Shown: positions 1-10,544 of the stretch, one piece after another
Layout: each line of letters opens with the position of its first letter
Position numbering within the stretch: the first letter of the stretch is position 1
Origin: Arabidopsis thaliana
Lineage: Eukaryota; Streptophyta; Magnoliopsida; Brassicales; Brassicaceae
Direction of reading: 5' to 3'
Assembly: GCF_000001735.4 (NCBI RefSeq)
Contig: NC_003074.8
Coordinates: 10,478,101-10,542,100, forward strand
DNA length: 64,000 nt
Translations under genes and position numbers: made by a program
The notes under the pieces: generated by a model
Seen by the model: the letters and a program-made list of their open reading frames with translations, nothing else
What the model was told of the DNA's origin: nothing
The model's database searches: none

Positions 1-3000
1 CGAAAAAGGAGGATAGAGAAAGGATGTCGTGAAGAATCCCATGGAGCTCAATCGGGTGAGTTCCTTCATTGATTGCTTTGATTAACGTTTGAGAATCATA
101 TATCCTTATATATTGGTGAATTTGAAATTGATCGCCTGGTTGATTGCTAGGTGAAGGGCCATTGCTTCTGCCATGAGCGGCGAACTGATGAACTGGACCG
201 ATCCACCTTCCATAAATTCAATTTTCCACAGAGGATCGAACATTATCCAGCCAAGACCAGCTTTGTGCGAATCCTCTTTCCACGCTGCATCCGAGAAAAC
301 CCTAATTGTATCTAACTGAATAACCGGTGTCAGGACTGGAACTCGGAGGGCCTGCGGTGGTGTTGCTAAACTCTGTGCGGTAATCCACTCTTTTGCTTGA
401 ACCATGGCTTGTGATATAACATCAGATGCCTTTACTTGACGGTTTTCAAAAATCTTCTTATTCCTTGTGGTCCAGATTGACCATAGAAGCCAAGGGAATA
501 GAGGTCCATTGACTAAGCCCGTCGGTAGTAAAACCACAAAAGTTCTGGATGCTTCAATGATTGCTCTTAGAGAGGTGTTGTGGACAAACACAGGAAGCTG
601 TTTAAACGAAGCCTTAGCCCAGACTTGTTTGACGAAGCTGCAAAAAAAGAAGAGATGATTCATAGATTCCTCAAGACCACAATGGGGACAAGTCGCTGTG
701 GTATTGATTCCTCTAAACTTCAGATTCTCTCCAATAGGGATTGCATTTTTCATTGCTTTACACATGAAGAATTAACTTTTGGGGCTGTTTTTGTCTTCCA
801 AATCTCTTTTTGCCAATTGAATCCTTGTTGATTGCAGGATTGAAGAGTTAACTTCCTGTTCTTCTCATTTGCAATGTGGTATCCCGACTTTGCAGAATAA
901 TCACCAGTCTTAGAAGGTAACCACGCATACTTGTCTCTTGCGCCTAGTTTACTTGGTATAATTTCCAAGATTGTATCTTCATAGGCTGGCAGGATTTGAG
1001 CAATTTTCTCTCTATTCCAGGTGAAGCTTCTTGGACAGAGGAGTTGTGAGAATAGCATCTCATGAGTTTGATGGGTGGGAGGTCCCATTGGTTGCAGGGG
1101 TATAGAGGAGGAGAGCCAAAGATCATCCCAAATTCTCGTGTTCTGTCCATTTCCAATTGCTCTACCAAGCTGAGTTTTCAATAAGTCTCCAATTGCTTTA
1201 CCAAGCTGAGTTTTCAAGAAAACCATCTGAATTGCAATACTTCCCCATGAGAACTTTAGCGAGTAAACAAGATGGTTTGGTAAGCAAACGCCAACTTATC
1301 TTTGCTAATAAAGCCTCATTAAAACTTTTAATGTCTCGAAATCCTAATCCTCCATCCCTCTTGGATAGAGTTAATTTTGACCATGAAATCCAAGCCATTT
1401 TATGTTTCTCGTCGGAGCCATCCCACCAAAACCTTGTCAAAGCCGACTGAATACCTTTATAGAGCGATCCTGGAAGCTTGAAGCTAGACATAGTATAAGT
1501 CGGCATCGATGCTAGGACGGACTGTAACAATGTAGCCTTGCCTGCGCTTGATAGGAATTTTGAAGACCAGCTGAGAGCTCGCTGTCTTGTTCGGTCTATG
1601 ATAAGATTGAACAAATCTTTTTTCTTCCTTCCAAAGAGTTCAGGTAACCCTAAGTACTTTCCCAGACCGCTTTCCTTTTGGATTCTGAGAACTTGTTTAG
1701 CCAAAATTCTTGCTTCTTCACTAGTCTTTGAAGAGAAAGTTATGGCTGATTTCTCTGTCTTAATCATTTAACCTGAAGCTTCCTCATATTTATGCAGGAT
1801 AGACATAAGTTCTAGGCAACTCTTTCTGTCAGATCGGCAAAAGCACATGGTGTCATCTGCAAAGAGCAGATGGTTCACTCTTGGACTGCCTAATGCAACT
1901 CTAATTCCAGGTAATTTTCCTTCTGCTTGAGCTTTTAGACAAAGACCTGAAAGGACCTCACTACAAAGGATGAAAAGGTAGGGTGAGAGGGTATCTCCCA
2001 GTCTTATTCCTCTGGTTGGAGTCACTGATCCTTGAGCTGATCCATTGAGTAGAAAAGAATAGGAGACTGTGTCAATGCATTGCATAATCCAGTTTACCCA
2101 TTTAGGATGGAACCCCAACCTCTCAAGAACTAATCTGATAAAATCCCATTCAAGACGATCATATGCTTTGCTCATATCAGTTTTCACTGCCATATAGCAT
2201 ATCTTTTCTGCTCCCGAGAGTGTAGAACTTCATGAGTGATTAAGACATTATCTGTGATTGCTCGATTAGGAACAAAAGCTGATTGATTCTCTGCAACTAT
2301 GTTTTGCAGGACTGGTTGAAGTCTCTTGGAAAGCAGCTTAGAGATAATCTTGTAAAACGCGGTGCAGAGGGCAATAGGTCTGTATTCAGCAACCTTTGTA
2401 GGGCTTAAGATCTTTGGAATAAGTCGTATATGAGTTGCATTTATTCGCCTTGGTAGATGACTCGATGAGAAAAAAATTTGCACCTCCAAAATGATTTGAG
2501 GGACCACAGTTTCCTAATTAGATTGAAAAAAGCTTGCTAAAAACCCATCAGGGCCTGGAGCTTTGTCTAGATGTATTGCATAACAAGCTTTTTCTTATTT
2601 ATGCAGAGGAGGGCATAGCTATTAGGATCTCATTTGTTTCATTTGAGATGCGTGGAAGAATGGCTTCATTAACAGTAGAGAGTCTGTCTCCTTCCTGAGA
2701 GGTGAAGAGTTTATGAAAATACTCAGTGAAAACTATAAGTATTTCACTTTCTTTGTACACTGGTTGGGATTCAGCATTTTCAATGACGGAAAACTTATTG
2801 ATTGCCTTTCTGCCTCTTGTAGCAGCATGGAAATATTCAGTATTCTTGTCTCCTAAAGCCAGCCAAAGTTGGCGATTTCGTTGCTTCCAAAATGCTTCTT
2901 CGGCCTTATAGGCTAAAAGAAGAGTATTATTTAGAGAGGAGATTAACTCAGCACTGTTTGTGGGACTAGACATGGCCTTGTCAAGCTTTTGTTTGTAGTC

Positions 3001-3890
3001 CTCTATCAGTTTTTGGCTGTTCTGATGTGCTTCTCTTGACCATCGGATTATACTAGCACGACATCTATTAATCTTCTCCTCAACTGATTCTTGATCATCG
3101 AAGCTCCAAGCCTCTGAGATAAGTAACCTAACTTCCTCGTTATCCCTTAGGCGACGATCATATCTAAATAATCCCTTCTTTTTCTTTTTCTTCAGATCAA
3201 AGTGAGTGATAAGCGGTCGATGATCAGATCCTTCAAATCTCAGGTAATCACTTCTACCAGAAGGATACTCTTCTGCCCATGCAGTATTAGACATGGCTCT
3301 ATCTAGTCTACAGTGAACTAGGTGCTCATTTCTTGTGCCTCGCCAAGACAGAAAGTTTCCAGAATGTCTTAAGTCAAACAAGTCACATGTTGACATGAAT
3401 GATCTAAGATCCACAAAAGATCCAACAGGTCTTTTGATTCCTCCTTCTTTTTCTGATGGTTCAATGATATCATTAAAATCTCCTGTTATAAACCATGGTT
3501 CAGAACGGTTGGTTCCCAAATCAGTGAGTTGATTCCAAATAAGCTTTCTTTTTGATCTATCAGGTTCACCATATAGGAAAGTGGTAAAAAATCCTTTTTC
3601 TTCTGCTTTTATTAGAGTATCAATGAAATTTTGGCAGGAGAAAACGATTTCTACTTCAATTTCTTGTTTCCATAGCAGGGCAAGTCCTCCACCTCCAGGG
3701 CTGTGAGGAGTAACTAGGTGAATTGCTACTTAACCCAATCCAATGAGAGCAGTGAGGACGACAGCATCTGGATTTTTCGTCTCCATGAGGAATAGGATTT
3801 CTGGTGAGATATTCTTCTTTATCTCATCCAGTCTATGAGCTGTTATGGGATTCCCCAACCCACAACAGTTCCAACTTGCCACTTTTAAGG
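1..3890 (-). pseudogene. LINE ORF2 (endonuclease, reverse transcriptase, zf-RVT, RNase H), broken and cut by window edge
   Basis: The endonuclease begins near 3885 (SWNCCGLGNP) and continues in 3519-2599, with GDFN (FITGDFNDI), RLDRA and the SDHRPL motif. The reverse transcriptase lies at about 2500-1200. It shows RLIPK, the YRPIALC block, DMSKAYDRLEW with catalytic Asp, and the FADDT active-site box near 1851-1865. A zf-RVT stretch follows (about 1226-750), then RNase H (SDAAWKEDSHKAGLGWI; about 765 to the edge). Frames change near 2190, 1768, 1200, 760 and 106. This is established plant L1 architecture. The copy is dead by frameshifts and stops. Confidence 0.88.
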
Positions 3891-4141
3891 AAGAGGATTG
3901 GATGGATGTTGAAAATCCATCCTACCTTTTGCAATAGCTGGTATGATTTTTGTCTTAGGAGGTACCTAACTTGTTGATGGGATATTTGCAGGATTCTGTC
4001 TTCTTCTAGAGGGGGAGCCATTACTGTGAGAAGGTACAGAATCTGCCTGTGCAGTTGTTAGTCTGGTTAGAGCGGACTTCCTCTTGGGTGAGCCTTGTGT
4101 AATACAGAGTTGTTTCTTACTCAACTTTGATCCCACTAATC

Positions 4142-5599
4142 TCATAGGGCTTTTATTAACCGGTTTAGGAGTAGGCGGTCTGCCTCTTTTTTCTTCACCA
4201 TAGGAGCTTGGAGTGCTTGGTTATCCTCTAAGATTGGGGCCTGAATCGCTTCCACCAATGATGGTTGGTGAGCTTGAGCTGCTGCAGAGATAATATTAGC
4301 TGCTGTGGTAGCCATCAGACCTACTTCTTCTCCCTGATTAACTCTGTGTCTTCTTGCAGCACTTTCAGTAGGGTCATTACAATTAATGTATTGTACCGTT
4401 ACATCTCGCAGCTCTCCCATAACTTCCGCAGTTGTAGGGATAGGCGGTGGTTTGAGAATGTTGTCATTAGTCATTTCGCGTTCGAGAGGTGGCCTTCTGT
4501 TTCTAGATGATTCCGAGATTTCTTGATGAATGTTGTCTTTTGAATAGAGTTTTTCTCTTTCTCTCCATTGAAGGTTTGGAGAGGATGGTTTGTCATGATA
4601 TCGTTCTTGCGGTTTCGAGTGAGTTCTAGCATCTCTAGTTGAATCTCCTCTATAGTAGTCTTGGGACTTGGAAGGTGATCTCCTGTAACTTGGGGTTCTG
4701 TAGTCAAGGGATCTCCTGTCTGAATGTCTTTGCTGAGAGAGACCAGAAAATCTGTGAGCTCTACGATCTGATGAACTGCCATCATTTCTTCGAGTATGTC
4801 CTGAAGGTACTTGAGAGATGTGTCTGTTATTTGAGAGATTCCCACTTTGGGACTTGTTTCTTGAGGAGAGCTGTTCTCTTTATGGCGGTAGAGGAGGTAG
4901 TGAACTCTGGTTTTGAGATTTTCTACTTGACTGCAAACCAGGACAGTTGGATTTCTCATGTGATAGCCTGTTGCAGTGGGAGCAGTGCTTTTTTAATCTT
5001 TTGTATTCCAGCGTCACCAGAGCTTCACTGCCATCCGGGAAGTCAATCATTGCATCTTTTACAGGAGGTTGCAGACCATTCACTAGGACTTTAACTCTTG
5101 CTACCGCTGGAGTAAGTTCATGATCAACTAGTTCACCCGCTAGACCACCAATGTCAATTAGCATTTTGGGTTTCAAGTAGTGAAGAGGGATTCCTTGAAC
5201 ATCAATCCAGAAGGGAATCTCGGAGGAGAAATTATCTGATATAACAGGTTCCTATCTCTGTAGAATTACCATCCAATCATCAAAATGATAAGGTCTGCTG
5301 TTTAGAACCTTGAGCAAGTCTTCCTCAAAGTCAAAACAAAACTGGAAGCGTCCCCTGCCAAGATCTGACCCAATGGCTTTTCCATTCAGATTCCATCTGC
5401 TAGAGAGAAAAGGTATAAGGGACCACAGGCGTTGTTGCACTGCAGGATTTGTGAGACGTCCTATGAGGGTAAGAGAGTTTTTTTGGACCAAATCTGAGGT
5501 ATCCAGCTGCGGAGCCTTGAGTCTTTTCCGGGAAGGCTGAGAGTAGTAGTCATCAGCTATCGCTTTTCCTTTAGCATAATAAGGTATGCGGCGATCCAT
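4142..5599 (-). pseudogene. LINE ORF1 (gag-like, DUF4283 plus zinc knuckle), broken
   Basis: The first segment (5599-5252) starts MDRRIPYYAKGKAI and carries the DUF4283-like stretch around RLWSLIPFLSSRWNLNGKA and FDFEEDLLKVLNSRPYHFDDW. The next segment (5176-4880) ends in a CX2CX4HX4C zinc knuckle (CSHCNRLSHEKSNC). Lower segments (4959-4142) are polar and Ser/Thr/Pro-rich, as ORF1 tails usually are. In plant L1 elements this protein binds the element RNA in the cytoplasm. The pieces lie in different frames, so no full protein is encoded. The assignment rests on domain order next to ORF2 and on the zinc knuckle. Confidence 0.8.
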
Positions 5600-6279
5600 C
5601 TTCTAATTTAGTCCTGAACAAGCTTTAATTTTGAACAGTTCTTGGGCTTGAACTTTGCAGGATGAGACAAGAAGGTAGAGATCTTTTTGTGAGGAGGCAG
5701 CTTTTGTAGAAGTTTCAGAGATGGTTCAAAGATAGTTCTTCACACTAGGTGAGATTTTCCTGAAATTTTTTCAAATGGTTCTTCACAAAAAGTGAGACTG
5801 TTCTCTATCCAAACCGGACAGAAAGTTTCTAGATAAAATTCCAGGAACTAAAAGAGTAATGACAAACATTCCTTCTTCAGGGTAATTGCATTCATTGCAA
5901 ACAAACATCACACAAAGTAACACAAAGTACAAGGAGTACAAGATATAGAAGTTTAGATATCGTTTGGGCAGTTGTTTGGACTGCATTCAATGAGAAATAA
6001 ACAACCTCTTTTAAGGGAGAGGAAACTCTTTAAGCAGCCGTTAAAGAAGAGAGACCTTCCTCACGGGAAGAGGGGCGTCTCCTACGCCGGCTCCTCCGTG
6101 GGAATTCGCCGGAAAGATGGTTTTTTGGGTTGTTTTTGATAGAACTTCTATTTTGGGTAAACAAAAGTGGGTGAGAATTTCTGTTTTTAGTAAAAAGGTT
6201 TGGTTTAAATCTGGTTTTTCAAAAAGTAGTAACTAGAAATAGAATCTCGAAACTCATGCGAGGGAAAGTTTTTTTAGCT

Positions 6280-6844
6280 TTCTTTCTCCTCTTCCTATAT
6301 TTTCTATTCCCTCATATCGGGGAACAATTTCTATGAATTGTTATTGACATTAAATTATAGTAAATTAGAGAGAAAGTATTTGTTCGTTTTTGTCGATTAT
6401 ATCCATGAGAACTCTTGTTTCAGGTGATTGTGTTTGTCGATTTTTTTTGTTGTGTTTCGTGGCATGTGAAGTTTTTGTTTGAAGTGTGGAGTTTTTGTCG
6501 ATTTGTTTTGTTGTGTTTCGTGGCATGTGAAGTTTTATAGTTTGAGTGTAGAGTTTTAGTTTTGTTTGATTATTTTTTGTTGTGTATTTGTGATTGTGAA
6601 GTTTTTTTATCTGTCGTGTTTGTGTATTTGGTGCGAGTATTTTTGTCTTGAGAAGAGAGACATGGAGATTTTACCTGCCTCTTCATTTGTTCTGGACTAC
6701 GGGATTTGCCTTGACGACTTTGGTAACCAAAAGACCTGTACACATGCATGAAGCAAGAGAAATATCAAATAAGAGACTAAAAAACAGAGAAAATTATTTG
6801 ACCCTTTATGTAAAAGAAACATGAGGAACAACTTACCTTAATAT
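6280..6844. other. Gene-free AT-rich spacer with a short tandem repeat
   Basis: No gene is supported here. Around 6430-6610 a T/G-rich unit (TTGTTGTGTTTCGTGGCATG, followed by TGAAGTTTT) occurs twice about 75 bp apart, then a weaker third time. It is probably a local slippage duplication. Confidence 0.5.
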
Positions 6845-8680
6845 GAAGTATCTAAGAAACTGTTTGGCTCTCCCAAGTCTTCGAGAATACGATTCCATAC
6901 TTAATTTGATATCTTGCCCCTTAAGTGTTGTAGCTCTGCAATAAGGAATGCCAATATTTTTTTTTTAACTTACAAATTGAATACAAAAGAAAATATGTGA
7001 AGAGACGGATGAAACTAACTGATCTTGCTTCAAGGTACCACTAGAAGTAGATTATGGAATATTTGAAACACCTTTTGATACTGGCCCCGCCGAAGCTTTT
7101 GATGATTCAAGTCGTTAGTAGAGAGGAGAGAACATGTTAATCAGACAACCAGATCATGAAGATTGGAGAGGTACCTTGAACAAATCCTGGTCTTGCTTTT
7201 TCAAGCACAAGAGCTAGTGATGAGCCTTTTATATCTTTGATATTCATTTCCATCTGAGAAAAATGCATACGACTAATCCGATATTAGGTTCAAGCCACGA
7301 ATAGAACAAGCTAACCCAAGGATACCTACCGTGTCTTGTCCACTGACTCTCCAGATCTCGGAAAGGCATCCTTCCACTATTTTTCGCAGATCTTCTGGTT
7401 GGTCCTGGAAATATCAGTAGAAACATAACAGAGTAATAATTATTACAAACAGACTTATTTAGTGATTCAAGATAATGAGGCGGTATAAATATTTTAGATC
7501 AGTCACAGACTCACCATCACTGCGGTTACTTGCAGGTTTCAGTAAATGTGTAGCATCCACAAAGTCACTTAATCCAGCAACCTGTTTTGTCAAGCAATCA
7601 AAAAGATCTATAAAAACCACTTTTAGTGGTATTAGAATCTGCATTAACAGGATACAAAAGACTTGTTTAAAGAAGTTCACCAACCATTTTATCAACAACA
7701 GCCAAGGTAAATTCTCTCATGTGCTTTATGTTGTTAGTGAGGCATTTCAGAACATCAGACAAAATTCCCTAAACTAGATCATTCAAGTATTTGGTAAAAA
7801 TGGCAGGCATTGATATTTTACAATGTAAAAGTATTTTCAACGCTTGACATGTATCCCTAACCTTGCTCGCCTTCTTGACAGCTGGTCCCATGGCTGCTGC
7901 AACACCTCCAATGGTAGTCAATGTTTGCATCACAAGACTAAAAGTTGTCCCCGTGGACCACCGAATAATTCTACTACTGAACATGATACGAACGGTACAT
8001 ATAACAATTATAAGGATTCATGACTAATTATGTAATGAAAAAAAAAACTTAAATAACAGAGAATTATAGAAAAATTCCTGAGTTCATACCAGTTCCATTT
8101 GGTTGGATACGTTTATTAGCCCCTTCCAGAATTTTATTACAGCTTCAATTGGATCCAAACGTATCTACAAAAATTTAAAACACTCAGTTTCAACTCTACA
8201 GCTTAGAATAATTTTTTCACAAAAGAATTGTTAGCAACAAAAAAAGATTTCAAAATCAGGAATCTCAAAGCCTTTTTACCGACGTCTATCTAACTCTCTT
8301 CGGTGCCGCAGTCCCCTGATGAACAACAGACAAGTAAAAACAAGAAATCTAAAAGACCATCCACAAAAATGAACCAAACAAACACATGTTAGGCAAAGCA
8401 GAAGTAGCTTAAAAGGAATTCGTAAGTTTCAAAAGTGAGACACCAAAGTCATCAACTGCCGAAACAATCCAGAATAAGCCTTCACTATGAACCTTGGGAT
8501 TGTTGTGCTCTTTCATGATTCTGCAAAGCTACAAACAAAAGTCATGAATCATCATTGTGATCAGATTAAAATGAAAGTCGATAGAAAATTTACCGAACCA
8601 GCACAAACCCTTTCGATCAGCTGCTTCACAAAAAGAAGTAGGCCACTTCATTGTAGAGGCTCATATCTTTATATCTGAAA
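6845..8680 (-). pseudogene. Pseudogene of MOR1 (XMAP215-family TOG protein), copy A
   Basis: Minus-strand fragments match, in collinear order, the middle TOG region of the Arabidopsis microtubule-associated protein MOR1/GEM1 as I recall it. They are IMKEHNNPKVHSEGL with SAVDDFGVSLL (about 8545-8440), GTAAPKRV (about 8335-8283), LDPIEAVIK (about 8165-8100), VMQTLTTIGGVAAAMGPAVK (about 7960-7860), HMREF (about 7720), GLSDFVDATHLLKPAS (about 7600-7530), EGCLSEIWRVSGQD (about 7400-7325), SLALVLEKARPGFVQ (about 7250-7170) and ESSKASAGPVSKGVS (about 7125-7035). Intron-like gaps separate the pieces, so this is a DNA-level duplicate, not a processed retrocopy. Substitutions, stops and missing parts rule out a full protein. 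The intact gene stabilises cortical and spindle microtubules and, as I recall, lies on chromosome 2. Confidence 0.85.
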
Positions 8681-9118
8681 CTGAGCCAAGAAAGAATTTT
8701 GTAAGAAAAAGATAAAACTGACGTCTAAATACAGCATTCAGTTTCTAAAAGTTACTTTTTCTTCTTCTATTACTAACCTGTAATGCAAAGTATGACACAT
8801 TTCTTTTGCCGCAGTTGAAGATATGAGTGATGATTTGCAGAACCTGCTTTTCCAAGTAATATTCTCAGGGAATAATTCGATAATTACATATAAGAAGATT
8901 TTAAATGGAGTAACAAGCATACCTCACATTTTTTCTCATTTTAACCTGGAGCTGCACCTGCACACAACAACCGACCAAGATTTCCTCTGACTTGTCTAGT
9001 TCTTCTAGAACTTCTATCTCTTCTTTCAAAGTCAAAGTTGATGCACGGCAATATAATATAATGCAAAATCATCAAACTCAGTAATAATTAACAAAAAAAA
9101 AGAGCTAAAAAAGAGCTT

Positions 9119-9423
9119 CAGTGGCATGTTGTCAAGATGCACAGCCCCACGACAAAAATTAGCAGCCAAGGTACATTCTCTCACGTGCTTCTTGTTGTCA
9201 CTTATCACCGAGAGACGTTTCAGAGAAATTATGAATGTGCAAGCGAAGCAAGTATGTAGTATGTATGAATGTATGTATGTGTGGATGCATCATGCATTAT
9301 GCATGAATGTGCTAAAAAAGAGCTTCAGTGGCATGTGCTAATGAGGCTTTGATATGAATACAATGCAACATGGAACATAGCATGGATATCAAATGCAGTA
9401 ACAGAATAAAAAATACTATAATT
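9119..9423. repeat. 305-bp direct repeat, first copy
   Basis: The segment from CAGTGGCATGTTGTCAAGAT reappears 305 bp downstream with almost no change. It contains, antisense, a copy of the MOR1 exon encoding HVRECTLAANFCRGAVHLDN, followed by TGAATGTATG-type minisatellite sequence. The near identity of the two copies indicates a very recent duplication. Confidence 0.9.
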
Positions 9424-9735
9424 CAGTGGCATGTTGTCAAGATGCACAGCCCCACGACAAAAATTAGCAGCCAAGGTACATTCTCTCACGTGCTTCTTGT
9501 TGTCACTTATCACCGAGAGACGTTTCAGAGAAATTATGAATGTGCAAGCGAAGCAAGTATGTAGTATGTATGAATGTATGTATGTGTGGATGCATCATGC
9601 ATTATGCATGAATGTGCTAAAAAAGAGCTTCAGTGGCATGTGCTAATGAGGCTTTGATATGAATACAATGCAACATAGCATGGATATCAAATGCAGTAAC
9701 AGAATAAAAAATACTATAATTTAACAAGCAGAAGA
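9424..9735. repeat. 305-bp direct repeat, second copy
   Basis: This repeats 9119-9423 nearly base for base, with a small indel near the end (around 9672). It again carries the antisense MOR1 exon fragment and the short minisatellite. A third, more diverged copy of the exon and minisatellite follows at about 9755-9950. Confidence 0.88.
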
Positions 9736-9754
9736 GATGCGTAAGGAAGATATC

Positions 9755-9850
9755 ACCAGCAATGTTGTCAAGATTCACAGCCCCACGACACAAATGAGCA
9801 GCCAAGGTACATTCTATCACGTGCTTCTTGTTGTCACTTATTACCAAGAG
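9755..9850 (-). pseudogene. Third copy of the MOR1 exon fragment
   Basis: The minus strand reads HVIECTLAAHLCRGAVNLDN, the diverged equivalent of the MOR1 KKHMRECTLAALDLW..GAVHLDKM segment. It follows the two near-identical 305-bp units and leads directly into the long minisatellite. The exon is isolated, with no neighbouring exons in place, so it cannot encode a protein on its own. Confidence 0.75.
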
Positions 9851-9884
9851 ACAGAGAAATTAGGAATGTGCAAGGGAAGCATGT

Positions 9885-10255
9885 AGTATGTATGAATGTA
9901 TGAATGTATGTATGTGTGAATGCATCATGCATTATGCATGAATGTATGAATGCATCATGCATGAATGAATGATGCATGAATGCATGAATGAATGATGCAT
10001 GAATGCATGAATGAATGATGCATGAATGTATGAATGCATGAATGCATGAATGTATGAATGCATGAATGCATGTATTAATGCATGAATGCATGCATGAATG
10101 TATGAATGCATGAATGAATGATGCATGAATGTATGAATGCATGAATGCATCATGCATTATGCATGAATGTATGAATGCATGAATGCATGTATTAATGTAT
10201 GCATGTATGTGTGAATGTATGCATGTATGAGTGAATGCATGAATGAACGTCTCTT
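9885..10255. repeat. TGAATGCA/TGAATGTA minisatellite, first array
   Basis: This is about 370 bp of interleaved 4- and 8-bp units (TGAATGCA, TGAATGTA, TGCATGAA). Reading in any frame gives low-complexity His/Ile/Met/Ser peptides that are an artefact of the repeat. It lies inside the MOR1 pseudogene duplication and has a counterpart at 13,380-13,590. Confidence 0.93.
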
Positions 10256-10413
10256 TTCTTCAAGCGAGGAAGACCTGAAACGATAGAAAAAGTGTGAATG
10301 CATGAATGCATGGATTAATGTATGCATGTATGTGTGAATGTATGCATGTATGAGTGAATGCATGAATGAACGTCTCTTTTCTTCAAGCGAGGAAGACCTG
10401 AAACGATAGAAAA
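10249..10413. repeat. Tandem duplication joining minisatellite and unique sequence (about 119-bp unit)
   Basis: The block GTCTCTTTTCTTCAAGCGAG, continuing to GATAGAAAAAGT, occurs at about 10,250 and again at about 10,369. A stretch of TGAATGCATG-type minisatellite lies between the two copies. A diverged copy of the same block follows the second minisatellite at about 13,587. The arrangement suggests unequal exchange between the arrays. Confidence 0.85.
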
Positions 10414-10544
10414 AGTAAACCATAAGAACAAGAATAAGAATCAAACCAGAGATAAAGTGATGCAGAACAAATCTAAACTGAAAGCAGAGCAGCAGAAAGC
10501 CATTTTTTATATTCGATTACCAATCACCACCATGTTCTCCTTTA

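Larger units (their letters stand above)
1..6270 (-). mobile_element. Decayed L1-type LINE (non-LTR retrotransposon), 3' end beyond the window
   Basis: Reading on the minus strand, from high to low coordinates, there is a GC-richer leader (about 6270-5620), an ORF1 region (about 5600-4140) and an ORF2 region (about 3885 to the window edge). ORF2 has endonuclease, reverse transcriptase, zinc-binding RVT and RNase H parts in the order usual for plant L1 elements. The reading frame changes several times in both ORFs and stops interrupt it, so the copy is not functional. The left edge of the window cuts the RNase H domain, so the poly(A) tail and target-site duplication cannot be seen. The 5' boundary near 6270 is a guess, made where the leader gives way to AT-rich sequence. 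Confidence 0.9.

Noticed and set aside
9834-10444. Open frames of His/Ile/Met/Ser/Ala-rich peptides over the minisatellite (also 13,321-13,720)
   Set aside because: They are direct translations of TGAATGCA/TGTATG repeats in all frames, with no gene context.
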